A DNA stretch of 64,000 bases from contig NC_135184.1 of NCBI RefSeq assembly GCF_041146795.1, positions 2,815,967 through 2,879,966 of the forward strand. The letters run 5' to 3'. The position numbers were made by a program, and so were the translations under genes. Shown here in pieces: positions 10,126-22,378 of this stretch; the first letter of the stretch is position 1, and the number at the start of each line of letters is the position of its first letter. Origin of the DNA: Maylandia zebra. Lineage: Eukaryota; Chordata; Actinopteri; Cichliformes; Cichlidae. A model generated the notes under the pieces. That model saw nothing but the letters and a program-made list of their open reading frames with translations. It ran no database searches and was not told where the DNA came from.

Positions 10126-13120
10126 GTAAGTACGCTGATGCTCTCTCCGTCTTTTTAATGTTCTCCTGTACACACTGCTGTGGATCTTTGCTAAATTCTG
10201 TCATCATTTAAGTCATTTCACAAAGGTCACAGGGCAAAGGTGAATGCTGTGTGTAACCTGGTGTTTTGGTTCTTACTTAAATATGCATCGTTTTAGTGTT
10301 TGCTGAACGTTTCCATTGGTTTTGATGAAGGTAAGGACTAAATCTAAAAGAGAAATGTGCACGAGAGCTTTATATCAAAATAATTTTTTAAAGCTAAAGT
10401 GTATCTTAAGTTATTCATTTATTTTACATTTTACATTTTAAAGCACAACTTGCTTTTAAATCTGTTTTTGTTTGTTATACAGACGTTATGTATGGTGCAG
10501 TATTTAAAAGATTCTCCATCTTCTTTATGCCAAGCTAATTATTTATTCATTAGACTTAGACTGAACCACATCATGACTGTAGTGTGTTCATCACGTACAC
10601 TAGCTGTGCTGTCAGTTCTGCCACTTTTACTCTGTCACAAATAATTATACGTAGAATGAACTGAGCACAGTTGGAACAGAGGGACATCTAACTCACATGT
10701 GCAACAAACCTGAACTCTCATTTTGGTCCTGCACATGCACATTAGCATCATCTCTGATCATTGGAACTTTGAAGTAGGTGAGCATTTCAAATCTTAAGAT
10801 ATTGGTTTATTTTTGTGTTCACCACTAATAGCTCCTTGTGCTTGGATCAGCGTGAGTCATTGTGATCTTCACTCTAAAGACTAAAGACTGACGTATGTCA
10901 TGAAATGGTTTCGTTTAAAGAAATCAGCCAGTCAAGAGAAATGTGCAGGAGGATCAGCAGGGAACAGTCTGACATTCAGACAAATAGTTGAACATTTCTG
11001 GTTAAGAGTAATGCTTATAAAAATGTACAAATCTAACTAAAACGCAAATTACTGTTTATTATATTTGATGACTGATATTCTGGTGTCAGCTGTAGAAAAA
11101 ATAAACTACTTTTGGATATTATGGATGTTTTTGTAGTTTAGGCTTAAGGAAGCATAAAATATGTCGTATTTTCACTCACTAGCTTTTTCTGGGACAATGG
11201 AAAAAGTAAAAAGTTTACCCTACATTAGTAATTATGAAAATGATTTTTAATATTTCTGACCTGACTGACAAGAACTGCAATTCCTATGCAAATTGCTTCT
11301 CTTCTTTGATCAAATATGTCAGAAAATACATGAACATAACTAACAGTTACCGATGTTTAATGTAACCTTTACAATATGATGTGTTTGAGTTTTGACTGAG
11401 GTTTATCAGAAAATAAACCTTATATAAGTTATATAAATAACTAGCCCAGCACTGGGTCTCTTTTATTTACAGTAACCAAATCAATCAGAATCACAATACT
11501 TACCAATATCAAATGATGAGAATAGGAAGTCGAACACAGCGTAGAGAATCTGGTCATTTTTAAAACAATAAAATCCCTAAAAGACCACATGCAGACTCAA
11601 AGCTTCACCTCTGAAACGCTCAAACGTTTCATTTGGATGGCCCTGGTATTTTGCATACTGTCTCAAAAATAGCATATATTTACCTTTTTTTTGTTACTTT
11701 GTTACTATACTTAAGTAGAATTTTTGTTATTTTTACTTTTACTCCCTATTTACTCCTAAATTTTTCAAAACAGGCCCATTAATTTTGGTTTGACAGATTT
11801 ACTCCAAGCCTTCAAAGATCAGATGATTTAAGCCTAAACATTAACACATGAATGTGTTCCTGTGAATGTGTATTAATCACCAGGAGATGTTGCATGAAAA
11901 GAAATGAAAGACCCCAAATCGTGTGCCATATTGGGTTGTTAGTGGGGGGTGTTAAAGTGGGCTGGTGTTTTTGTTTAATTTATCTTTTTGGCACAACACA
12001 AGAACAACTGCAAGCTTAAGTTACTTCTGCACAGCTACCCCTACTGAAGACGAAAGGCAGTGACGTCTTGTCGCTGTGGCAGGTAACTTGAAGTGCAGCG
12101 TTTCTATCAGATCAACAAACATCAGCAAACACACAAACTGTTTGTGTGCCGTTTGTGTCACAGTGTGTTGCCAGCTCAAGGTCAAGCTGCTGTATTTCAC
12201 AGGGAGAGAAAAGAAAGAGCTCACTTCAGTCAGAGATGGAGAAAAATAAGAAAGACATGACAGGCGAGGAAGAAGAGAGCTTAGATTTAAAGATAAGGAC
12301 TGCTCAGTGGTGTTTGATAAACTGGACATGTAAAGCTTACATGTAAGTCCTTATGTGTTTAAATCAGATGTTGGGTCTGTACAAGTTACATTATGTTTTT
12401 TCATATTACATATATATATTTCATATAACAAACTGGGGCAGACTAACTGTGTTATTTAAAGGTTACATGAAAATCCTCTGCAGGTTAGTGCAGGATAAAC
12501 AGGTTAGGTTGCTACAATGTGTGACTGGTGCACAGTGGCTGTGGTTTCATGGTCAGAGTTCGGTTACATCAACTGTAGCAGAGATTCATATGATTTTAAG
12601 CTGATGATGCTGAGATCCATTGGCTGAATTCCACCTTCAACTTTAGAGTGTTTAATAAACAGCATAAACAGCGTACTGTCAGTGTAAAGGATGGAAATCA
12701 GGCAAAAGAACTCATGAAACATCTGCTGACATCTGGTTGAATTCAGCTGTGTACATCCACAAACAGCAGCAGGTCAGCTGATCACAGCCTGCACACTAAG
12801 GAAATCTACTGGAGCTCTCAATAGAAATTATTGTGAGTTATGATTCTTTTCCCCACGCTGAGCCACTACTGCTGATTTTAGGCTACTCAAATTCCTGTTT
12901 AGAGGCAAAGTAACCCTCTACAATGGAGGCAACAGAAAATAGAGATGTGTTTTATTTTCCTTCTTTTTCTCTGCTCATGTTCTACTTAACCGATTCAAGC
13001 TGAGTGCATTTTTTAGAAATAAAATGTAGACTGAAATAAAGTTTGTATTGCTATCTACTAATATTATTTTTTTATGACAATAATATAGCACATGGTTCAG
13101 TTGGCTTTGTATAAAAATAG

Positions 13121-14837
13121 TAGGGGTGCAACGATATTCGTATCGATATTGAACCGTTCGATACAGTGCTTTCGGTTCGGTATGCATATGTATCGAACAA
13201 TACAACATTTGTAATTTATTTTATCAACATTCCTTCTGACGATGCTGTCTGTGTTGAGCGCTCAGTGAATCTGCGTTCGACTACTCCGCCTAGGCTGCAC
13301 TGTCGAGCGCAGATCCACTGAGTGCTCCAGACAGACAGCATCGTCAGAAGGAAGAGCGCAGGGCAAGCTAGCGAGACAGAAGTTAAGCTCTCCTTGCAAC
13401 ATGGCAAATTGAACCTCCCCCACCCTCATTCACATCTGGCGTTTGGAATTATTTTGGTTTTCATGTGACGTATGACCCTGAAGGTAAGCGCGTCATGGAC
13501 TAAAGTAAAACAGTATGTTGGATGTGCCACGCAATGCTCAATTACATGGGTGGGAGCTAGTGTGTTAGCGCAGTTAGCTCGTTAACGTGTTGGCCGTCTA
13601 GCCCCATGCACGGGGCGATCAGGGGTAGCTCGTTAACGGAGATTTGCCGTGTTGTGGCGTTATAAGGTCATTTCAACGAGATTAACCTGAAAGCACTAGT
13701 GGGAACACAACGAATATGACTGCACATTTACGCCGACATCATCCTAGTGCAAAGACAAAAACAACAAGCATGCTACTAACTTTAGCCGAGTCATTTAGAC
13801 AGCCGTTAGCACATGATTCTCCTTATGGGGACCTGATATGTTTAATATGCTGCTGAGAATATAGCCCAGAAGAAGCGGATAGTATAGCTTTTATTTTGGA
13901 AAGAGCCATTTCTCTGTAATAAACTCTCTTTTCCAAAGATGAGTGATTCCTAAATCAGATACAGGGCTCGCAAAATCGCTAGCCCGACGTCCTGGGGCTA
14001 GCGATTTTTCCAGTCGGGCTACCAAAATCTATCTCTGCCCTGCCCGTCGGGCTATTGTAGGAAGGAAAAATATATGTCAATGCTTTTGCATTCTTTCAGA
14101 AATGTAGCTGGGTAATTATGTCATTGGCATCGGTGAGCCACTGCCAATATGTGACATATTGAAATCGCGTTTGAATTTGCGCTTGTTTTTTTGCTTTCAC
14201 TTTGCAATCGTGCGAACTGTGTATAGAGAGCGACAGCACTGATTGGTGAGTGATGATAATTTGTGCACCAATTCCTCTGACATCGTCTTATCAATCGTTA
14301 GCTTACTATGCAAACATGACAAGTGAAATCTCCCGCAGCAAGCTTAAACATGTGAGAGGTTGATCGCGCAGAGAATCGCTGAGCTTATGTGAGTGCGTGT
14401 GTAAAAGCAGCAGGATATATATTTTAGTTCTGCTGAGCCAAATAAGGCAGGTCAGGGTGAAGAAGTGACAGCCAAAGAAAAGCTTACCGCAAAACGGAGA
14501 AGTTATGACAAATCAGACTATAAGGCAAAAAGAAAGTGCAGCTTTATGGTTTCATGGACAAAATAATTTCTGTGGCTGCAATATGACGAGCTAAATAACC
14601 AGGGGTGCACATAAGTGGTCCGCAGGTGCGCATTCGCTGTCAAAATAAAAAACACGCACAAGGGTTAGGGTTAAATTTAAAAACTGTACTTTTGAGTTAA
14701 AATATATATTTATAATTTTAATAAATGACAAATTAAAAAGGCATGAACATTTTTTTTGTATCGAAAAAATATCGAACCGTGACACCAAAGTATCGAACCG
14801 AACCGATCCGTGAATTTTGTGTATCGTTGCACCCCTA
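13121..14837. mobile_element. hAT element, 1,717 bp, with TSD
   Basis: Inverted ends TAGGGGTGCAACGATA and TATCGTTGCACCCCTA (one mismatch) are flanked by a perfect 8-bp duplication, AAAAATAG (13,113-13,120 and 14,838-14,845). Inside are a strong hairpin (13,232-13,351) and a degraded frame at about 14,440-14,585 with TTF/BED-type zinc-finger N-terminal motifs (KRRSYDKSDYKAKRK, then WLQYDEL). No full transposase is present. Confidence 0.9.
13232..13351. repeat. Long hairpin inside the hAT
   Basis: Two arms of about 44 nt (beginning CCTTCTGACGATGCTGTCTG and ending in its complement) flank a spacer of about 32 nt. The arms are nearly complementary. Such subterminal hairpins are common in hATs. 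Confidence 0.8.
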
Positions 14838-14963
14838 AAAAATAGGTGGTAGAAATGTTCTTTAAGGAGCTACTTTTACTTTCTTACTTTGAGTACATTT
14901 CAGAGCCTGTACTTGAGTAAAGAAGTTGAAGCAGTACTTTGTATTATCTGCTCAGATACAGAG

Positions 14964-15063
14964 ATGGATGCTGAAGCTAGCAGAACGATGGAGGTCGCGA
15001 CGCTCGGCCGGCCCTTCAGCCTTGGGATGCTGTATGACTGCCGCCAGGATTTAGTCATACCTG
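14964..15063 (+). CDS. Gene 1, first coding exon (SNTX-type N-terminus)
   Basis: ATG 14,964 opens 33 codons plus one base, then a consensus donor (G|GTAAGG). The encoded segment includes LGRPFSLGMLYDCR, the conserved start of fish stonustoxin-like proteins, which precedes their MACPF-like fold. Splicing in phase 1 to the acceptor TTTTACAG at 17,560 restores the family junction ending in MTLWD. An upstream acceptor (CTGCTCAG, ending 14,955) suggests a non-coding exon before it. A near-identical 100-nt exon sits at 56,844-56,943. A Tc1 element begins only about 30 bp past the donor. No signal peptide is visible, so the protein is probably cytosolic. Start choice rests on the paralogue sharing the same ATG. 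Confidence 0.8.
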
Positions 15064-15093
15064 GTAAGGATTCATGCGTAGTAACTCAATATA

Positions 15094-16520
15094 CAGTGGT
15101 ATGCAAAAGCTAATTAATTAACTTTTAATTAATTCATTTTCATGATTTTTCTTCATAAAGCATTGGTTGTTTGGATCAGCAATTCCATGTAAATATATCA
15201 TATAGCAGATGAACACAATGATATTTGAGAAATGAAATGAAGTTTATTGGATTTACAGAAAGTGTGCAATAATTGTTTAAACAAAATCAGGCAGGTGCAT
15301 AAATTTGGTCACCCCAACAGAAAAATTACATCAATATTTAGTAGATCCTCCTTTTGCAGAAATAACAGCCTCTAAACGCTTCCTATAGCTTCCAGTGAGA
15401 GTCTGGATTGTGGTTGAAGGTATTTTGGACCTTTCGTCTTTACAAAACATCTCCAGTTCAGTCAGGTTCGATATATTTTCAATAATATTCAGGTCTGGAC
15501 TGAGATGGCCAGTCCAGAACATTGTACTTGTTCCTCTGCATGAAAGCCTTAGTGGATTTTGAGCAGTGTTTCGGGTCGTTGTCTTGTTGAAATATCCAGC
15601 CTCAGTGCAAAATCAACTATGTCACTGATTCTTGAACATTGTTGTCAAGAATCTGCTGATACTGACTGGAATCCATGCGACCCTCATTTTAACAAGGTTC
15701 CCAGTCCCTGCACTGGCCACACAGCCCCACAGCATGATGGAACCACCACCATATTTTACTGTGTTTCTCTTTGAATGCTGTGTTCAGTTTCCGCCATGCA
15801 TAACGCCCCTTGTTATGCAAGGGGTGCAAAGTGCGCTGAATAGTTAAACGATGCACAGTGACACCATCTGCAACAAGATGATGTTCTTGGTCTTTGTAGC
15901 TGTTCTCACCATCCTTCGCCTCTGATATCTAAGATTTTTCTTGAGCTGCCACTTTGGGCCTTAACTAGAGCTGTGCTGTGGTCTTCCATTTCCTCAATAT
16001 GTTCCTCACAGTGGAAACTGACAGCTGAAATCTCTGAGATAGCTTTTTGTATCCTCCCCTAAACCATGATGTTGAACAATCTTTGTTTTCAGGTCATTTG
16101 AGAGCTGTTTTTTTGAGGCTCCCATGCTGCCACTCTTCAAAGATGCAAAGAGGAGAAAAACTTGCAATTGGTCACTTTAAACACCGTTTCTAATGATTGG
16201 ATTCACCTGTGTATGTAGGTCAAGGGTCAATGAGCTTACCAAACAAATTTTGTTTACCAATAATTAGTGCTAAAGGTAAACAAATCAATAAATGACAAGG
16301 GTGCCCAAATTTATGCATCTTCCTAATATATTAAGTTTTGCTTATAGTTTAAGTAACTATTGCACACTTTCTGTAAATCCTATAAACTTCATTTCACTTC
16401 TCAAATATCATTGTGTTCATCTGCTATATGATATATTTACATGGAATTGCTGATCCAAACAGCCAGTGCTTTATGAAGAAAAATCATGAAAATTATCAGG
16501 GGTTCCCAAACTTACCACGG
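15094..16520 (-). mobile_element. Tc1/mariner element, degraded, long TIRs
   Basis: Inverted repeats of about 200 bp (left about 15,094-15,310, right about 16,305-16,520) share CAGTGGTATGCAAAAG-type ends, the TTTACAGAAAGTGTGCAATA block and CCAAATTTATGCA blocks. TA dinucleotides flank both ends. The interior carries a broken minus-strand Tc1 transposase; its C-terminal part includes LSPDLNIIE, the motif holding the third catalytic acidic residue. Multiple stops and frameshifts make it dead. Confidence 0.85.
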
Positions 16521-16654
16521 TACGTGAACTAAAATCCACAATCCCATCATCAATTCTGAATAGAAATAAATATTGTTCTTGACATAAACACATTTGTTTT
16601 AATAAAAAGAAATCAAGAATGTTACAAAATACAGTAAATGTGAAAACTGATGAG

Positions 16655-16925
16655 TGCACCACTGTGGTTCAGTGGTTAGCACTGTAGCCTCAGGGTACTT
16701 GGTTTGAAATCAGGCCGGGCCCTTTTTGAGTGGAGGCATGCATGTCAGGTTAACTGGTGATTCTAATTTGGCCCCATGTGTAAATGTGAGCATGAATGGT
16801 TGTCTGTCCCTATGTGCTGGTCCTCCAGCACAGTGTACTATGACAGATAAGACATATAACACTGAACTGATAAGTAGAACTGGAAAATGGATGTATAGAG
16901 GGAGGGATGTGAAAATTGTTCAATG
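16655..16925 (+). mobile_element. tRNA-related SINE-like repeat
   Basis: GTGGTTCAGTGGTTAGCACTG resembles a tRNA A-box region and is followed by TTTGAAATC-type B-box remains and the fish repeat body (GGTTAACTGGTGATTCTAA, GAATGGTTGTCTGTC). A partial minus-strand relative lies at 36,412-36,525. Confidence 0.65.
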
Positions 16926-17560
16926 TGGAAAAAAATTAGACTAATGCCAGCTGTCTGTGAACAATATGCTGTGTTTACCAGACTTGGAGACACCCAAAGT
17001 GTCATAAGCATGTGTCACGCAACTTACAAAAGTAAAGATTATACACTTTAACAAATACTTAAAACTAAGGATATTTCCTGTACTGTTATTATTTTAGCTA
17101 GCTTTACAAGTTCAGTTTTCTTTTTAAATGCCTTTTTTTTTTTTAGCTCACTGAAGTTTATCTTCACGACTTGTCTTTGTTCAATTTTAGTTAAATATAT
17201 TAACTTTAGTGCACAGATGCTCATTTTAAGCCACCATCTGCATTCCAGTGGCAAGAGGTGCTATTTAGTGAAATTTAGTGAAAATGTTTTAAAATGTAAA
17301 AGTAAAACATCATAGTTTAAATGTAATGTACAGACTTAAATTTTTTTTTGACAATGAATGTAATTTATGGGCTGGATTCAAAATGTCAGTGGGCTCTGAG
17401 TTAGAAACATACACTTATGGGATGTTGTGGAAGCCTTTAACTAATTTAACTGATAATGCTTTCACTATAAAACGCAGAGGACTTTTTAGACAGGCAGTTG
17501 TTACTTGTATTTTTGTTTCTATCTATTTTCGCCAAAAATAAATGGTAACATATTTTACAG

Positions 17561-20500
17561 GAATGACACTGTGGGACTGTAATGACCTGGAAAAAGATAG
17601 ACGAGAACAAGAACAACCTAACACTGAATCTGAAATAGTGGCATCTGAATCAATTGAGGACAAATCTTCAGCATTAAATGTTGAGGCATCCCTGAAGGCA
17701 AGTTTCTTGGGAGGACTGGTTGAGGTTGGAGGATCAGCCAAATATCTCAATGATCACAAAACATCCAAATACCAGGCCAGAGTGACACTGAACTACAAAA
17801 CTACAACAAAGTTCCAGGAACTGTCAATGAATCACCTTGGAAGAGGCAACGTAAAACATCCCTATGTTTTTGAGCAAGGAATAGCAACACATGTAGTCAC
17901 AGGTATCCTTTATGGGGCTCAAGCTTTCTTTGTGTTTGACCGTGAGGTTTCTAAAGGGGAAACTCATCAAGACATCCAGGGCAGCTTGAAGGTGATGATC
18001 AAGAAGATCCCCTTGCTTTCCATAGAGGGTGAAGGTTCCCTGAAAATGGAAGATAAGGACAAAAACAGTGTTGAGAAATTCTCCTGCAGATTCTATGGAG
18101 ACTTTTGCCTTCAGAAACCTCCAACAACATTTCAGGAAGCTGTAGAAGTCTACAAAAGCCTTCCAACATTACTAGGAACCAATGGCGAAAAGGCTGTACC
18201 AATGAAGGTCTGGCTGTTGCCTTTAACCAGTTTAGATTCTTGTGCTGCTAAACTCGTCCGTCAGATAAGTATAAGATTAGTTCAGGAATCACAGAGCGTC
18301 CTGGAGGATTTCAGTGAACTGGAAACAAGGTGTAACGATGCACTGAGAACTTCCACTGTCCAACAGTTCCCACAGATTAGCAAAAAACTGACAAGTTTTA
18401 AAGAAATGTGTTCCGAGTTCAAGCTGGGATTTCAGCAGATGTTAGCGAAGAGACTACCATCAATCAGAGGAGGAGGAGAAGAGGAGGCTGAACTCGCTGA
18501 GATCCTGAAGAAGAGACATTCTTCACCTTTCAACAGCAAAAACCTGACTGAGTGGATGGACTGTAAAGAAAGAGAAATCAGTATCTTAAAGTCTTTCACC
18601 AACATGATGAAAAACACCAAGACTGTCCCATCTCAGAATAATCTACATGAGGAACTTCTCAGTGCAGAGCATGGCCTGTGTTTTGTTTTCACCTCACTGG
18701 GGAAGGATGAACCATACCTCTCAGCTTTATCAAACTACCTGAAAGAAACAACCAAAACAGACGTTCACGTTTATCATACTTACAATGTAGAGAAGGAACA
18801 ATGGTACCTTTCAAAAGAAGTAGCAGATGATATGAGGAAGGAAGCAAAACTCTTCAGTGATTTTGCAGAGGCCAACAAGGAAAACAAGAACATTAAGTTC
18901 CTGACAGTGGGGTTAACTAATGAAACTCAGAAAAGTTCCAGCATCTACCTTTATGAAGGTGGATTTGCTGTCAGTGAGAACTTTGAGCCTCCTTCAAAGC
19001 CTGAAACTGTGACTGCAGCTGACATAAACCACAACAGTGTGACACTGAAGATTTCTCCACCCAGATTTGGAGCGGAGAACATCACCTCCTACTCTGTTGA
19101 GTACTGTGTCAGTGGAGAGGATGGATGGCAGCAGAAGACAGAAGCAAAGGCTGAAGAAGTCACAGTGAGAGATCTGAAGCCAAACACAGAGTATGTGTTC
19201 AGATGCAGAGCAGTGACCTCAGCAGGTGTCGGACCAGCTAATGTAATCAGTGATGCCATTAAAACTTTACCCTGCAGCCCTCCTGGAAAACCTCAAGCTC
19301 AGCCATATTCAAGTGAGATATCAGTTAGCTGGGAGAAGCCTGTTGAGCTTGGAGAGGATGTCCAGATATTGAGTTACATAGTGGAATATGCAAAAACAGA
19401 TAGCAGCTCAACAATAAATGACCTCGAGTGGACTCAAACAATTTCAGGAGGTGAGAAGGCCATCATTTCAGGGCTTCAGTCAGAGACACAATATGCAGTC
19501 AGGGTCAGATGTGACTGTGGTGTAGATGGAAGAAGCAAGGAAAGCATCATTGTTAATGTCTGCACAACAAAGCGTGAATTTGCACGTCTGGCTGAGTACC
19601 TAAAACATATCAGCAAGAAAACAAACTCAAAGCTGCCCTCAGTTTACAAACTGCCCCTGAAAGAAAACGATATGGACATAGATGGATGTCGGAGGTATAT
19701 CTTTGGCAAAGAAAGCATGAGGCAGAATCGCACAATAATGCTTCTTGGAGCAACAGGATCAGGAAAGTCTACTCTCATCAATGGAATGATCAACTACATT
19801 GTTGGTGTAGAGTGGAACGACAGTTTCAGATTTAAGTTAGTTGATGAGGATCCAACCAGTTCACAAGCTCACAGTCAGACATCTGAAGTCACTGTGTATG
19901 AAATCCACCACCAGGAAGGCTTTAAAATCCCGTTCTCCATGACCATTGTGGACACTCCAGGTTTTGGCGATACAAGAGGAGTAGCAAGAGACAAGGAGAT
20001 CACAGAGCAAATCCGCAGGCTTTTCACCTCTCCTAACGGAGTCAGTGAGATTGATGCAGTGTGTTTTGTTACTCAGGCCTCTCTTGCACGACTAACAGCA
20101 ACACAGAGATATGTGTTTGACTCGGTGCTCTCCATTTTTGGCAAAGATGTGGCAGAGAACATTGAAATGCTGGTGACTTTTGCTGATGGCAAAGAACCAC
20201 CAGTTCTTGAGGCAATAAGCGTTTCTGCAGTCCCGTGTCCAAAAAATGAGTTAGGGCTTCCGGTTCACTTCAAGTTCAATAACTCAGCATTATTTGCAGA
20301 CAACAGATGCAACAGAGACTGTGAAGAGGATTTTGATGAAGATGATGCCAGCTTTGATGAAATGTTTTGGAAGATGGGAGCCAAGAGTATGGAGAAGTTC
20401 TTCACTGCTTTGGGTAAAATGGAAACCAAAAGCTTGCTAATGACCAAAGAAGTCTTAAAGGAGCGCAAACAGCTTGAAACAGCCATCGAAGGTTTGCAGC

Positions 20501-21270
20501 CACAAGTTAGAACTGGATTAGCAAAGCTTGAAGAAATTAAGACAACCAAAGAAAAGATCAAAGAGTATGAGGCAGTCATAACTTCAAATGAAAACTTTGA
20601 GATTGAGGTGGATGTTATTAAACCAGTCCAAAAACCAATCACAGAGAAAGGAGCATTCATCACCAACTGCCAGAAATGTTCAATAACATGTCACTACCCA
20701 TGTGCAATAGCACAAGATAGTGAGAAACGTGGCTGTGCATCAATGGATATGAACGGGATGTGCACTGTCTGTCCTGGAAAATGCATTTGGAGTGTGCATT
20801 TCAATCAGACATACAGCTGGGAGTATGTTCAAGTGAAAGAGAAGCAGACAGTGCAAGAGCTGAAACGCAAGTATGAAACAGCTAATAAAGAAAAGATGAC
20901 TGTTCAGGAACTGATTGAGAGGCAGGAAGAAGAGATTGTTCACCTTCAGGACATGATGGTGTCCCTCATGGATCAGTCAGCTCAGTGTATAACTCGACTG
21001 CAAGAGATCAGCCTGAGGCCAAACCCTCTGACCACCCCAGAGTACATTGACATGATGATTGAGGGAGAAAGATCAGAGGCCAAAGAGGGTTACCAGGCTC
21101 GAATCAAATCTTTGGAGGCAATGAAGGAGAGGGCAAATCTTATCTCCAAGGTAACGCGACGAGACAAACTTTCAAAAACGGAGGAGGAATTATCCGAGGA
21201 AAGAAAGGAGAAGAAGGAAAAGAAAGGCTTTGTTAAGAAAGTTCTAAATTTATTTGGATATTCAGGTTAA
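17561..21270 (+). CDS. Gene 1 main exon: SNTX-like / FN3 / GTPase fusion protein
   Basis: One 3.7-kb exon starts at acceptor TTTTACAG|GA and ends in TAA; with the upstream exon it encodes about 1,270 aa. Residues below count from the in-frame ATG at 17,542, which lies inside the intron. The order is: MACPF-like SNTX region (about 8-225), helical FAT-like region (230-370), thioredoxin-like region (372-480), two fibronectin III domains (484-577 and 579-673), and a P-loop GTPase with GATGSGKS (736-743) and DTPGFGD (804-810). An acidic loop, coiled coil (973-1014), Cys/His cluster (about 1041-1090), second coiled coil and basic Lys-rich tail follow. Classical SNTX proteins end in PRY-SPRY instead, so this is a fusion with a GTPase resembling gene 2. 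No signal peptide or membrane span is seen. A role in innate defence or membrane attack is inference. The coding frame is intact. Confidence 0.88.
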
Positions 21271-21344
21271 TATTACGAAGGTCTACAGATATGTCAGCAG
21301 CATTAAGAGGACATTAAATGATTTAAAAGAAAACTCCTGGATTA

Positions 21345-21350
21345 AATAAA
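21345..21350 (+). terminator. Poly(A) signal of gene 1
   Basis: AATAAA 75 bp past the stop codon; a second AATAAA lies about 310 bp further on. Confidence 0.6.
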
Positions 21351-22120
21351 TATGTTACAATTGAAGCTTTTTTCCAAGTCAAACTAAAGTTATCATGATG
21401 TCAGGACTTAAAATTCCATTTTCAGGGTGTGAAAAGACTTTCATTGTAATTTTTCCACAGCTACTTAATAGATCAAAAGCCAAACTAATGTGAATGCCAT
21501 GTCATATCTAAAAGATTTAGTAGTCTCTGACAGGTGTAGCATTGGTTCTAGACAGATCCCTAAAGGCTGAACCTAAGTAACATTTCCTGCTCCTTGTAGT
21601 AATAAAACTTATAGTACTTAACACACTGAATCTTTAGAATCACATACACGAAAAGATAAATAAATTTGAATTAGGGATTTGGCAGTTTCTTGTCATTAGG
21701 ATGATTTGTTCTTAGTTTTACATCATTCGGTAGTTTGGATTGAAGCAGAATTTACTCGTGAAATATGTTGTCACTTTTTAAATTATAATAGATTTTTTGT
21801 GATTTATATGTTCAATGTGAATCAGAAATATTTCTACAAATGCTGAATTAAAATCCCATTTAAATTTGATTATTAAAACGGGTGAGCTCAAATGTTATGA
21901 TTAAGATGTGATAATAAATTATCCTTTTGGATATGTGCTGCTGTATTTTGTCTCAAGTTGTTTTTAATTTCTAATCTTTTATATCTGTATATTACATTTC
22001 TACATTACAGTTCAAAAAAGCGCCCCTTCAACAGCAAAACGCATCTGTTCTCTGATTGGATTGTTACATTTGTGATTGACATGACATTGACCAATCAGAT
22101 TAAAGGAAGAAAAATAGGGT
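21351..22120. other. Gene 1 3' flank, nothing else recognised
   Basis: AT-rich sequence without frames or repeat ends, up to the LINE tail at 22,121. The proximal part may be 3' UTR if the second poly(A) signal is used. Confidence 0.5.
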
Positions 22121-22378
22121 TGCAAGGCAAGGCAAGGCAAGTTTATTTGTATAGCACAATTCAACAACAAGGTGATTCAAAGTGCTTTACAGAGACATTA
22201 GAAACAAAAACAAATAAAAAGCATGATTTAAAATTGATTAAAACAAGCAAACAAACAAACTAATTAACAAACAAACAAAACAGTATATAAAATCAAAACA
22301 GATAAAATCAGAAATAGATAAGATCAGTAGTTAAATGTAAGTTTTGAAATTTAAGCTTAAAAGTGTGGATTTGGTGCT

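Larger units (their letters stand above)
10126..14955 (+). other. Intron 1 of gene 1 (predicted)
   Basis: Bounded by the GTAAGT donor at 10,126 and a TCTGCTCAG acceptor ending at 14,955. It contains the hAT at 13,121-14,837. Blocks near 10.25 kb and 11.64 kb are shared with the paralogous intron near 56.14 and 56.65 kb, so the whole intron descends from the same duplication. Confidence 0.5.

Noticed and set aside
12021-12346. Opposed small frames, one highly charged (MEKNKKDMTGEEEE...) after an acceptor-like site
   Set aside because: Lies in gene 1's intron, no paralogous block at 56 kb, no homology recognised; an alternative exon cannot be excluded but is unsupported.
16655-16730. Possible tRNA gene
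   Set aside because: A-box-like sequence only, no cloverleaf can be folded, and the downstream body is a known style of fish SINE.
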